A DNA stretch of 64,000 nucleotides from CAITWF01 sp038231575 (lineage in GTDB: Bacteria; Verrucomicrobiota; Verrucomicrobiia; Opitutales; Opitutaceae), in NCBI GenBank assembly GCA_038231575.1, contig JBBRLB010000008.1, positions 11,261-75,260 on the forward strand, read 5' to 3'. Each line of letters begins with the position of its first letter. Positions within the stretch are counted from its first letter, which is position 1. Below are positions 29,622 to 37,924 of this stretch, piece after piece. Position numbers and translations under genes: made by a program. Below the pieces are notes generated by a model that searched no databases, had not been told where the DNA came from, and worked only from the letters and a program-made list of their open reading frames with translations.

Positions 29622-30512
29622 TCACTCGTCGCCGCCACCGTCGTCGTCCGCGATCTTGCCACCTTCTTCGCCTTCGCCGAACAGGCCGGCCTGGGTGCGG
29701 GAGCGGTGGCGGTTGCGTTCGAGATTCTTCTGGGCCTCGGCGGTGTAGCGCGTGAACGGCACCGCGAGCAAGCGATCCTTGGCGATGGCCTTTTGTGTGA
29801 CTTCGCAAACGCCGTAGCTCCCGCCGTGGATGCGCTTGATCGCGGCATCGATTTCGGAGAGCGCCTCCTGCTCGTTCGCCACCATGCTCAACGCGAAGTC
29901 GCGGTCGAAGGTGTCGGTGCCCGCGTCGGCCATATGCTGACCATACGAGGAAAGATCGCCGGCGTCATCCTTGGCGGAGCGCTTGAGCGTTTCTTCGGAG
30001 TGACGCTCAATGCCCTCGGTCAGGCTCGTGCGCAGATCGATCAGGAGCTTGTAGTAGCGTTTGAACTTCTCCGGGACGTCCTTTTCCGCGATGGACTCGG
30101 CCGAGCGGGCGCGCTTGGGATTAAAGCCGAGGATGTCGGCGAGCGACGCGGCCTTATGATGACTCGGTTTCGCGGGCTTCTCCAGCACGGCGGGTTTCGG
30201 GGCGCCGCCTTTGGTGTTCTTCGTAGGGAACGGCACGCTGGTCTTGCTCGTGACGGTTTTCGCGATGGCGCGAACCTCGTCGAGACTGAAGGCGATGGGT
30301 TTGGCGGGAGCCTTGCGCTTGAGCAGCTTGTCGCGCAGGGCGGTTTTCTTGGACGGTTTTTCCATGGGAGCAGAACTTTTCGCGGGTTTGACCGCGACGA
30401 CGGGCTTTGGAGCCACAACAGTCTTCGCCTTGATCCGGGCAGGTGGTGATTTCTTCACGACCGGTTTTTTGACTGCTTTGGTTTTGGCGGTTTTTTTGAC
30501 GTTCTTAGCCAT
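29622..30512 (-). CDS. DksA/TraR-family protein with long Lys/Ala-rich N-terminus and degenerate zinc finger
   Basis: 296 residues. The first 150 are rich in Lys, Ala, Val and Pro (KKPVVKKSPPARIKAK-like) and probably disordered. The C-terminal 130 residues match the DksA/TraR fold: a coiled-coil pair, then the segment GGSYGVCEVTQKAIAKDRLLAV. Classical DksA has a four-Cys zinc finger; here only one Cys is left (GVCEVTQ) and the second pair is replaced (FTRYTAEAQ). DksA proteins bind the secondary channel of RNA polymerase and work with ppGpp; whether this one does is inference. It sits between ileS and lspA on the same strand. Confidence 0.82.
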   Translation of the reverse strand: MAKNVKKTAKTKAVKKPVVKKSPPARIKAKTVVAPKPVVAVKPAKSSAPMEKPSKKTALRDKLLKRKAPAKPIAFSLDEVRAIAKTVTSKTSVPFPTKNTKGGAPKPAVLEKPAKPSHHKAASLADILGFNPKRARSAESIAEKDVPEKFKRYYKLLIDLRTSLTEGIERHSEETLKRSAKDDAGDLSSYGQHMADAGTDTFDRDFALSMVANEQEALSEIDAAIKRIHGGSYGVCEVTQKAIAKDRLLAVPFTRYTAEAQKNLERNRHRSRTQAGLFGEGEEGGKIADDDGGGDE

Positions 30513-30534
30513 GGGGAGTTTTGGGAAAAGGAAA

Positions 30535-33414
30535 CTATGACTTCAGGGCCTCAATGCAACGAGGACATACGTCGCCGTGGGGGGAATTTTCGAGGGCCGG
30601 CACCCAGCGCCAGCACCGCGGGCAACGGTGAAAACCGAGATCGGCTGCCGGACGCACCGAGATGGCCGGTTTTGATTCGTCGGGATCCACAATCGTCGCG
30701 ACGTGAGAGACGATTAACAGCTCGGCCCAAGTTTCGGTGTTGAATTCTTCCTTTTGCAGGAGCCGAATCGTCACGGCCGCATCGAGTGATTTTCCGATTT
30801 TACCGGCGGCCCGCAGGGGTTCGATCGCTTCATTAACTTTAGCCCGGTCTTGAAGACGCGTGGCCATGACCTTGGCGAGAAGGAGATTGGTCCACTCGCT
30901 CGGTGCGACCGGCCAGTCCTGGAGATGGATGGAGCCTTCGGTGTATTCCGTGTTCGCGGTCGCGTAAGCCCAGGCTTCATCCGTGGTGAACGTGATGATC
31001 GGAGCGAGCAGGCGAACGAGCGTGTTGAAGATGTGATGGAGCGCGGTCTGCGACGAACGGCGCAGGCGGCTGTTCGTGCCGAGCGTGTAGAGCCGATCTT
31101 TCAGGATGTCGTGGTAGGTCGCGGAGAGCGTGACCGAGCAGAACTGGTTGCAGAGCTGGTAAACGCGGTGGAACTCATAGGCGTCATAGGCCTTTGTGCA
31201 CTCGGCGATGAGGGTGGCCGTTTGGTGCAGCGCCCACTTGTCGAGCGTGTCGAGTTTCTCGTAGGCGACGCCGTCGCGGGAGAGTTCGAAATCGAAAAGA
31301 TTCGAGAGCTGGTAGCGCAGCGTGTTGCGAATGAGCCGATAGGTTTCGCCGACGTGCGAGAGAATTTCCTTCGAGATCGGGATGTCGTCGCGAAAATCCT
31401 GCGAGGCGATCCAGAGGCGGATGACGTCGGCGCCGTATTCCCCGATGTAGGCGTCGCTCGTCTGCGGCTTCTCATAAGAGCTACTCTTGGAGATTTTGTT
31501 GCGCTCTTGATCGACGATGAAGCCGTGGGTGAGGACGGCCTGGTAGGGCGCCGCGTCGAACGCGATCACGCTCGTCCAGAGCGACGACTGGAACCAGCCG
31601 CGATGCTGGTCGCTGCCCTCGAGATAGAGATCGGCCGGCCACACCGTGCCGCCTTGGCCGCGCTTGAGCGTGGCGGCGTGCGACGAACCGGAATCGATCC
31701 ACACGTCGAGCGTGTCGCGGCCGCAGGTGAGGGCGGATGGCGCAGGCCAGTGGGCGGGAAGAGTCACACCTTCGAGGATCTGCGCAGGCGTGGCGTCATA
31801 CCAGAAATTCGTCCCACGCGTGGCGAACTTGTCGGCGATGGAGCGGGCGACTCCGGCGTCGAGATAGGCGATTTTCTTTTCGTCGTAGAATGCGACGATC
31901 GGCACGCCCCAGGAACGCTGGCGGCTGATGCACCAATCGGGCCGGGACTCGACGGCACCGCGGATGCGGGCTTCGCCCCACGCCGGGATCCAGCCCTGAT
32001 GAGCGGCAATTTTTTTGATCTCTTCAAGCGCGAGGCCGCGGCGGTCCGCCTTATCGAGCGAGACGAACCACTGATCAACGGCGCGGAAAATGATCGGCGT
32101 CTTCGAGCGCCAGCAATGCGGGTAGCTGTGCGGGTATTTCGCCTTGGCGAGCAGGGCGCCGGCCTCGGCGAGTTTTTTCAGGACGCCGAGATTGGCGGGC
32201 GAGGGCTTCTTCGTGGCGAGGTCCTCGACGGTTTCGAGCGTCGTGAGGCCGACGAGATCGGCGGGGATTTTGCCGTCGTCGAGGTAACGTCCGTCGTCGC
32301 CGACCGGGCAGTAGATCGCGAGTTTGTATTTCAGGCCGGTGAGATAATCCTCCGCGCCGTGACCGGGCGCGGTGTGCACAGCGCCGGTGCCGCTGTCGGT
32401 CGTCACGTAGTCGGCGAGCACGATGGGCGAGGCGCGATCGATGAAAGGATGGCGGGCCTGCAGGCCCTCTAAGCTCGAACCTTTGACTACCTTGACTACT
32501 TTCGCGGCACTATTCGGGAAGTCTGGCAGAGCTGCGAGCTCGGGAGACGCCTTTCCAAGAGTCGAAAGCCAGAGGTTTTCAGCGACAATCAAGCGCTCCC
32601 CGGCGAATTTTCCCGCCAAATATTCGACGACGACGTAGTCGACTTCCGGATGGAGCGCGATCGCGAGATTGGCGGGGATCGTCCAAGGAGTCGTCGTCCA
32701 GATGACGACGAAAAGAGGCTTGTCGGAGGGGAGGCCGAATTTTTCCGCTTCGGCGACCGGCACCTTGAACTTCACCCAGATCGCGATTGAGGTGTGGTCC
32801 TTGTATTCGATCTCGGCTTCGGCGAGGGCGGTCTCGAATGGAATACTCCAGTAAACGGGCTTTTTGCTGCGATAAACCAGGCCCTTCTCAACGAACGCGG
32901 CGAACGTGCGGACGATGTCGGCTTCGAACGCGGGCGCTTTCGTTTTATATTCGTTCTTCCAGTCGGCGAGAACGCCGAGGCGCTTGAACTGCGTGGTCTG
33001 TTTCGCGATCCACGATTCGGAAAACGCATCGCAGCGCGCGCGCAGCTCGGCGGTCGTGAGCGTGAGCTTTTCTTCGCGCACCTCTTTCGAAACTTTCTGT
33101 TCGATGGGCAGGCCGTGGCAGTCCCAACCCGGGACATAAGGTGTGCGGTAGCCGCGCATCGTCTTGTAGCGGCAGACAAAATCCTTGAGTGACTTGTTGA
33201 GCGCGGTGCCGATGTGGACATCGCCGTTGGTGAAGGGCGGACCGTCGTGCAGGACGTAGACTTTGTCGCTGCCGGCGCGTTTGTCCTGAATGAGGTCGTA
33301 GAGGCCGATTTTCTCCCAGTGGGCGACGCGGCCCGGCTCGCGTTGCGCCAGGCCGGCGCGCATGGGAAAGTCCGTTTTCGGAAGCTGCAGAGTGTCTTTC
33401 AGGTCGAGCGCCAT
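30535..33414 (-). CDS. ileS: Isoleucyl-tRNA synthetase
   Basis: 959 residues from the ATG at 33414. The HIGH motif is HIGT at residues 67-70 within GDVHIGTALNK. The KMSKS loop is KISKS near 640. A C-terminal zinc finger (CPRC near 925 and CPRC near 950) is of the usual bacterial IleRS type. Length matches the eubacterial class with the editing domain (CP1), which includes the conserved GTGAVHTAPGHG. The frame is open upstream to 33732, but that extension is translated from a palindromic repeat and the end of the protoporphyrinogen oxidase gene on the same strand, so it is not coding for IleRS. Confidence 0.97.
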   Translation of the reverse strand: MALDLKDTLQLPKTDFPMRAGLAQREPGRVAHWEKIGLYDLIQDKRAGSDKVYVLHDGPPFTNGDVHIGTALNKSLKDFVCRYKTMRGYRTPYVPGWDCHGLPIEQKVSKEVREEKLTLTTAELRARCDAFSESWIAKQTTQFKRLGVLADWKNEYKTKAPAFEADIVRTFAAFVEKGLVYRSKKPVYWSIPFETALAEAEIEYKDHTSIAIWVKFKVPVAEAEKFGLPSDKPLFVVIWTTTPWTIPANLAIALHPEVDYVVVEYLAGKFAGERLIVAENLWLSTLGKASPELAALPDFPNSAAKVVKVVKGSSLEGLQARHPFIDRASPIVLADYVTTDSGTGAVHTAPGHGAEDYLTGLKYKLAIYCPVGDDGRYLDDGKIPADLVGLTTLETVEDLATKKPSPANLGVLKKLAEAGALLAKAKYPHSYPHCWRSKTPIIFRAVDQWFVSLDKADRRGLALEEIKKIAAHQGWIPAWGEARIRGAVESRPDWCISRQRSWGVPIVAFYDEKKIAYLDAGVARSIADKFATRGTNFWYDATPAQILEGVTLPAHWPAPSALTCGRDTLDVWIDSGSSHAATLKRGQGGTVWPADLYLEGSDQHRGWFQSSLWTSVIAFDAAPYQAVLTHGFIVDQERNKISKSSSYEKPQTSDAYIGEYGADVIRLWIASQDFRDDIPISKEILSHVGETYRLIRNTLRYQLSNLFDFELSRDGVAYEKLDTLDKWALHQTATLIAECTKAYDAYEFHRVYQLCNQFCSVTLSATYHDILKDRLYTLGTNSRLRRSSQTALHHIFNTLVRLLAPIITFTTDEAWAYATANTEYTEGSIHLQDWPVAPSEWTNLLLAKVMATRLQDRAKVNEAIEPLRAAGKIGKSLDAAVTIRLLQKEEFNTETWAELLIVSHVATIVDPDESKPAISVRPAADLGFHRCPRCWRWVPALENSPHGDVCPRCIEALKS

Positions 33415-33474
33415 TCGGGAAAAAGTGGGCGAGGCTAGGTCGCACCGAGGGAGAGTCAAGGGGAGAGCCAGTGG

Positions 33475-33558
33475 GGTCGGGACGGCTCGCCGAGCCGACC
33501 TGAGTTTCCGTCCGATCCGCGGCTTAAACGCCGGACCCCTGGGAAAGCCGTGCCGACC
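33475..33558. repeat. Palindromic element, second copy (between protoporphyrinogen oxidase and ileS)
   Basis: Ends GGTCGGGACGGCT and AGCCGTGCCGACC are inverted repeats with one mismatch in 13. Read on the + strand, the element aligns over almost its whole length with the reverse complement of the element inside uvrA (57557-57634). Shared blocks include GGGACG, GCCTGAGTT (here ACCTGAGTT), GGCTTAAACGC (uvrA GGCTCAAACGC) and GGGAAAGCCGT (uvrA GGAGAGCCGT). It starts exactly at the stop of the protoporphyrinogen oxidase gene. Confidence 0.8.
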
Positions 33559-34928
33559 TACGCGCCGGCTTGGGCGGCGAGTTTTTCGCCCGCGGCCAGG
33601 CACGCCGGCAGCGCGATCCCGTCGCGCGCCTGACCACCGACGAAGAGGCCGGGATGGGCGCGTTCGCAACTGGTTAGGGTCGCGAGGTGGGTTTCGTAGC
33701 CGAGATTGTATTGCGGAATCGCGCGCGGCCAAAAGGTGTGGCGCTGAAAGACGGGCGCACCCGCCACCCCGAGCAGTTCGCGCAGATCGCGATCGAGGGC
33801 GGCGAGGAGTTTGTCCGTTGGCAGCCGGGCGAGCTCCGGCTGGCGGGTGCCGCCGACCATGACGGTGAGTGCTACATGGCCGGCGGGGGCGCGACCGGGA
33901 AAAATGCTCGACGAAAACAAGACGCCGAGGACCGAGCGGCGCTCGACCGCGGGGGCGAGAAGGCCGAAGCCGTCGAGCGGGTGGGAAACTTGGTCGCGGC
34001 GGAAGCCGAGGAAGAGCGACGAGACCGGCGGATGCTCGATCGCATCGAGGGAGGCGAGCGGGCGCTCGCCGAGGGTGCCAAAGCGAAGCTGCGAGAGCGC
34101 GGGCGCGGGGAGCGCGGCGATGACGGTGTCGAAATTCTCGGTGCGGGCGGTGGCGCCGTCGTGCCAGACGAGACTCCAGGGTTGCCCGGGCACGAGCGCC
34201 TCAAGCCGCGCGTTGAGCGAGAGCGTGCCAGCAGGGAGCCGCGCGGCGAGGGCGGCAGGGAGCGTTTGCAGCCCGTCGCGAAACGAAATCAGGCCGTGCC
34301 GCGCCACGCCCCGCGCGCGGCGCGCCTTGGTGATCGCCGCGAAGCCGCGCAGGAGTGAGCCGTGCTGCTGCTCGATGTTCCAGAGCTGCGGGAACGCGTA
34401 GCGGGCGGAGAGTTTCTGCGGATTGCCCGCATACACGCCGGCGACCAACGGGTTCAACCCGTAGTCCACGAGTTCCTGCCCGACGTGTGAGCGCACAAAT
34501 TCCTCCAGACTCAGGTCGCTGGTGCGCACGCGGGGGCGCGTGAGAAGTTCACCCAGCAGGCGCAACTTCGCATGGAACGAAATTAACGAGGTGCCGAACA
34601 GCGCGCCGGGAGAGCCCGGCACGGCGAGCGCCCGGCCGCGACGGACAATGTAGCGATTCTTCGCGAGGGCGTCAGCGGGGACGACGTCGCCGGCCAGGCC
34701 CAGTTCGTCGATGATTTTGCCCACCGCAGGTTCGCCGGTGAGCAAGGAAGTCGGCCCGCCCTCGACGAGCCAGCCGTCGGCGCGCTCGGTGCGCACGGCG
34801 CCACCCACGCGATCGGAGGCTTCGAACAGGCGCACGCGGTGACCGCGTTGCGTGAGGCGGAACGCGGCGGTCAGGCCGGTGACACCGGCGCCGAGGACGG
34901 CAATGGATTTGGAAGAGTTAGAGTCCAC
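33558..34928 (-). CDS. hemY: Protoporphyrinogen oxidase (HemY/HemG, oxygen-dependent type)
   Basis: 456 residues; the start is GTG at 34928. The FAD-binding Rossmann motif GAGVTGLTAA is at residues 12-21, followed by the FAD-contacting stretch RVGGAVRTER. The C-terminus has the second FAD motif PGLFVGGQARDGIALPACLAAG. This is the class that converts protoporphyrinogen IX to protoporphyrin IX with O2, or coproporphyrinogen to coproporphyrin in some lineages. With hemE and hemF just upstream on the same strand, this is an aerobic haem-synthesis cluster. Gene names hemY and hemG are both used for this family. Confidence 0.93.
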   Translation of the reverse strand: MDSNSSKSIAVLGAGVTGLTAAFRLTQRGHRVRLFEASDRVGGAVRTERADGWLVEGGPTSLLTGEPAVGKIIDELGLAGDVVPADALAKNRYIVRRGRALAVPGSPGALFGTSLISFHAKLRLLGELLTRPRVRTSDLSLEEFVRSHVGQELVDYGLNPLVAGVYAGNPQKLSARYAFPQLWNIEQQHGSLLRGFAAITKARRARGVARHGLISFRDGLQTLPAALAARLPAGTLSLNARLEALVPGQPWSLVWHDGATARTENFDTVIAALPAPALSQLRFGTLGERPLASLDAIEHPPVSSLFLGFRRDQVSHPLDGFGLLAPAVERRSVLGVLFSSSIFPGRAPAGHVALTVMVGGTRQPELARLPTDKLLAALDRDLRELLGVAGAPVFQRHTFWPRAIPQYNLGYETHLATLTSCERAHPGLFVGGQARDGIALPACLAAGEKLAAQAGA

Positions 34929-35033
34929 GAAACGCGTGAATCATACGAAAATTCTCCACGGGAAGACGGAGGCCAAGGCCAGAAGTGCTGGGCGTTCGCA
35001 AAAGAAGTTTTCTAGGCCGGGGGCTCCGTCGGC

Positions 35034-36086
35034 CTACTTCCAGCCCGTTACCGTGTCGACCAGCGCCTGCATGCACTCGATCTTGGCGTGAGGCATGATG
35101 CCGTGACCGAGATTGAAGATGTGGCCGGTGGCGCCGCGCATGGATTCGAGGAGCCGCGACGTCTCGCGCTGCACGATCTCGGGGGTGGAGTTGAGCAACA
35201 CCGGATCGAGATTTCCCTGCACGGCCACATTGGCGGGCAACGTGCGCCGAACGATCGCGAGATCGTTGGTCCAATCGACGCTGATCGCGCGCGCGCCGGA
35301 AAACGCCTGGTCGGCGAGATGCGGCGCGGTGCCTTTGGCGTAGAGTATAATGGGAAACTCGCGCGGCAGTGCCGCGATGATCGCGCGAATCCACTTCAGC
35401 GACGCGGCTTCGTAGTCCTGCCCGGCGATGATCCCGCCCCACGAATCGAAAATCTGAATCGCCTCGGCGCCGGAGCGGATCTGCATCTCGAAATAGGCGA
35501 TGAGCGCGGCGGTGATTTTTTCGAGGAGCGCATCGAACGTCGCGCGATCGGTGTAGAAGAGCTGCTTGATGCGCTCGAATTCATCGGAGCTGCCGCCCTC
35601 GACCATGTAGGTCGCGAGCGTCCACGGGGAGCCGCCGAAACCGAGGAGCATTTTCTGGCCGGCGCCGGAGGCGGACCGGCTGGCCAGTTCTTTTTTCAGG
35701 AGCGTGAGCGCCTCGGCCACGTAGCTGAGTCGATCGGGGACGGCGGCGGTGGGCGCGAGCGCGTCGATTTGCGCGCGGGTCTCGAGGCGAAATTCCATCG
35801 CGATCCCGCCCGCTTCGCGAAACTTGTAACCCTGGCCGAGGGCTTCGGGAATCACGAGGATGTCGGAGAACAAAATCGCGGCGTCGAGGCCCGGGAAGCG
35901 CTGCAGCGGTTGCAGCGTGACTTCGGCCGCGAGGGCCGGCGTGCGCACCATTTCGAGAAACGAGGATTTCGCCTTGAGCGCGCGGTATTCCGGCAGGTAG
36001 CGGCCGGCCTGGCGCATCACCCAGAGTGGCGGGCGATCGAGCGGAGAACAGGCGAGGGCGGCAAGGAAGCGTTCGCGGGAAGTCAT
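35034..36086 (-). CDS. hemE: Uroporphyrinogen decarboxylase
   Basis: 350 residues, removing the four acetate carboxyl groups of uroporphyrinogen III. The hallmark RQAGRYLPEYR is at residues 25-35 and the second conserved motif GFGGSPWTLATYMVEG near residue 150. The substrate-binding Asp lies in LFSDILVIPE. The start overlaps the hemF stop by 4 bases (ATGA at 36083-36086), indicating translational coupling. HemF acts after HemE in the pathway, although their gene order is reversed here. Confidence 0.97.
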   Translation of the reverse strand: MTSRERFLAALACSPLDRPPLWVMRQAGRYLPEYRALKAKSSFLEMVRTPALAAEVTLQPLQRFPGLDAAILFSDILVIPEALGQGYKFREAGGIAMEFRLETRAQIDALAPTAAVPDRLSYVAEALTLLKKELASRSASGAGQKMLLGFGGSPWTLATYMVEGGSSDEFERIKQLFYTDRATFDALLEKITAALIAYFEMQIRSGAEAIQIFDSWGGIIAGQDYEAASLKWIRAIIAALPREFPIILYAKGTAPHLADQAFSGARAISVDWTNDLAIVRRTLPANVAVQGNLDPVLLNSTPEIVQRETSRLLESMRGATGHIFNLGHGIMPHAKIECMQALVDTVTGWK

Positions 36087-37108
36087 GCAGAGTGGTTCGC
36101 CCAGTCGCGGGGCGGGAGAAACGTGTCGGAGAGTTTTGCTTCCGGCGAGCCCGGTGCGGGCTTGAAATCATAGTCCCAACGCACGAGCGGCGGCAGGCTC
36201 ATCAGGATCGACTCGGTGCGGCCGCCGCTTTGGAGGCCGAAGAGCGTGCCGCGATCCCAGACGAGGTTGAACTCGACGTAGCGGCCACGGCGGTAGAGCT
36301 GAAACTGCCGCTGCGCTTCCGTGGGCGGGATCGCTTTTCGTTTTGCGACGATGGGCCGGTAAGCGGGGACGAAGGCGTCGCCGACCGCGCGCATCAAGGC
36401 GAACGATCGCTCGAAGCCGATTTCGTTGAAATCATCGAAGAACAAACCGCCGACGCCGCGCGGCTCATTGCGATGTTTCAGGAAGAAATAGTCGTCGCAC
36501 CATTTTTTGAACTTCGCGTGCAGCGCGTCACCAAACGGCGCGATCGCCGCGCGGGCAGTGCGATGCCAATGCACGCAGTCTTCCTCGACCCCGTAGTAAG
36601 GTGTAAGATCAAAGCCGCCGCCGAACCACCAGACGGGCCCGGCTGGCGCCGCACGGGGGTGACCAATGCCCGATGACGAATGAACAATGTCCGACGTGGC
36701 GGGCTGGGCATTGTGGGCACAGAAAAACCGCACGTTCATGTGCGAAGTGGGCACGTGGGGATTGCGCGGGTGCATCACGATCGAGACGCCGAGGGCTTCC
36801 CAGGATTTACCGACGAGCTCCGGGCGGTGGGCGGACGCGGAGGGCGGGAGTGTGTCGCCGCGCACGTGCGAGAAGGCGACGCCGCCTTTCTCAAATACCG
36901 CGCCGTCGGCGATCAACCGGGTCCGACCGCCGCCGCCTTCAGGTCGCGTCCACTCGTCGGTGCGAAATTTCGCGCCGCCATCCTCGGCCTCAAGCGCAGC
37001 GCAGATCGAGTCCTGCAGGGCGAGCAGGTAGGATTTGACGGCAGCGACGTCGGGTTGATTTGGACCAGGGGTGGACACGGAAGGGACCGGAATTAACGGG
37101 AGACGCAT
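36083..37108 (-). CDS. hemF: Coproporphyrinogen III oxidase, oxygen-dependent
   Basis: 341 residues from the ATG at 37108 (the frame is open further upstream to 37234, overlapping the divergent gene). Conserved motifs are HPRNPHVPTSHMNVRFF and WWFGGGFDLTPYY, and WCDDYFFLKHRNEPRGVGGLFFDD in the middle. Between the first two, where family members have a short connection, lie about 26 extra residues (about 130-155), encoded by a palindrome-rich repeat (36660-36720). The protein still looks complete. It is the first gene of the hemF-hemE-hemY series; an O2-dependent enzyme indicates an organism that makes haem under oxic conditions. Confidence 0.95.
   Translation of the reverse strand: MRLPLIPVPSVSTPGPNQPDVAAVKSYLLALQDSICAALEAEDGGAKFRTDEWTRPEGGGGRTRLIADGAVFEKGGVAFSHVRGDTLPPSASAHRPELVGKSWEALGVSIVMHPRNPHVPTSHMNVRFFCAHNAQPATSDIVHSSSGIGHPRAAPAGPVWWFGGGFDLTPYYGVEEDCVHWHRTARAAIAPFGDALHAKFKKWCDDYFFLKHRNEPRGVGGLFFDDFNEIGFERSFALMRAVGDAFVPAYRPIVAKRKAIPPTEAQRQFQLYRRGRYVEFNLVWDRGTLFGLQSGGRTESILMSLPPLVRWDYDFKPAPGSPEAKLSDTFLPPRDWANHSA
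36660..36720. repeat. Dispersed repeat inside hemF
   Basis: On the - strand it reads GGACATTGTTCATTCGTCAT and goes on CGGGCATTGGTCA. Runs of CATT-GT-TCATT-like units are typical of common spacer repeats. Outside it lie CACAATGCCCAGC and its partial inverse. The segment keeps the reading frame and encodes about 20 residues (ending SSSGIGHP) not seen in typical HemF proteins. Confidence 0.7.
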
Positions 37109-37199
37109 GCGAACCTGCAAGTTTTGATGCGGCCCTTGACGACTTTGCGAGGCTTCAGGTTCGACAAGCGCAGCGCGTCCGTGCTGCTTCAACGCGTCC

Positions 37200-37919
37200 A
37201 TGACTTCACCAGTGCTCACGACGGTCGCCATCACCGGCTTCAGTGTGGCTTTTTTTCACGCCGCGATCCCGACGCACTGGCTGCCGTTCGTGCTGACGGC
37301 GCGGGCGCGGAGCTGGAGCCGGGGGAAGACGCTCGCGGTCACGGCGCTGGCCGGGGCGGGCCACGTGCTCGTGACGACGCTGATCGGACTCGCCATTGCG
37401 TGGTTCGGAGCGCAGCTCGACGAAAGAATTGGCGCGGCGTTTCCCTGGATCGCGGGCGGCCTGCTCTGGGCGATGGGCGGATTTTATCTCTGGCGGCAGG
37501 TGTCGGGGCGCGGAATTATGCATCACCATCCGCCCGGCAGCCAGCACCACGCGGACGAGCACTGCGGCGAAACGCAGGACCACAGCCACTGGGAGAATGA
37601 GTTGAAGGACAGCGAACTCGTCTCAACCAAAGCCGGCGACTGGGGGGCGATCAGCGGGCTGTTCGTGATGCTGACGCTTTCGCCGTGTGAAGGATTCCTG
37701 CCCATTTACCTCTCGGCCGTCCATTTTGGCTGGCTCGGATTCTGGCTGTTGAGCGGTATTCTCGCCGTCGCCGCGATCGCGGCCATGCTGCTCTTCACCT
37801 GGCTCGCGCTGCTCGGCTTCGAAAAGATTGAAGTGAAGAGCTTCGAGCGCCACGAGGCCGGATTGCTCGGTGGATTATTTTTCGTGCTCGGTGCGCTGGT
37901 CGTCGTGCTCGAGCGCTGA
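37200..37919 (+). CDS. Multipass membrane protein with His-rich loop, putative metal transporter
   Basis: 239 residues with about six hydrophobic segments (near 5-25, 45-70, 80-98, 145-170, 175-205, 218-238). The loop between helices three and four (about residues 100-135) is rich in His, Asp and Cys: HHHPPGSQHHADEHC then DHSHW. Such loops occur in nickel/cobalt (NicO) and other divalent-cation transporters and in sulfite-exporter/CcdA-like families; I cannot choose between them by eye. The conserved-looking segments are AFFHAAIPTHWLPF and TLSPCEGFLPIY. It is divergent from hemF with 91 bp between starts. Confidence 0.65.
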   Translation: MTSPVLTTVAITGFSVAFFHAAIPTHWLPFVLTARARSWSRGKTLAVTALAGAGHVLVTTLIGLAIAWFGAQLDERIGAAFPWIAGGLLWAMGGFYLWRQVSGRGIMHHHPPGSQHHADEHCGETQDHSHWENELKDSELVSTKAGDWGAISGLFVMLTLSPCEGFLPIYLSAVHFGWLGFWLLSGILAVAAIAAMLLFTWLALLGFEKIEVKSFERHEAGLLGGLFFVLGALVVVLER

Positions 37920-37924
37920 ACGCT

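Noticed and set aside
33415..33732. N-terminal extension of IleRS by about 106 residues
   Set aside because: It is translated from the palindromic element and the end of the preceding gene; typical IleRS begins at the ATG at 33414.
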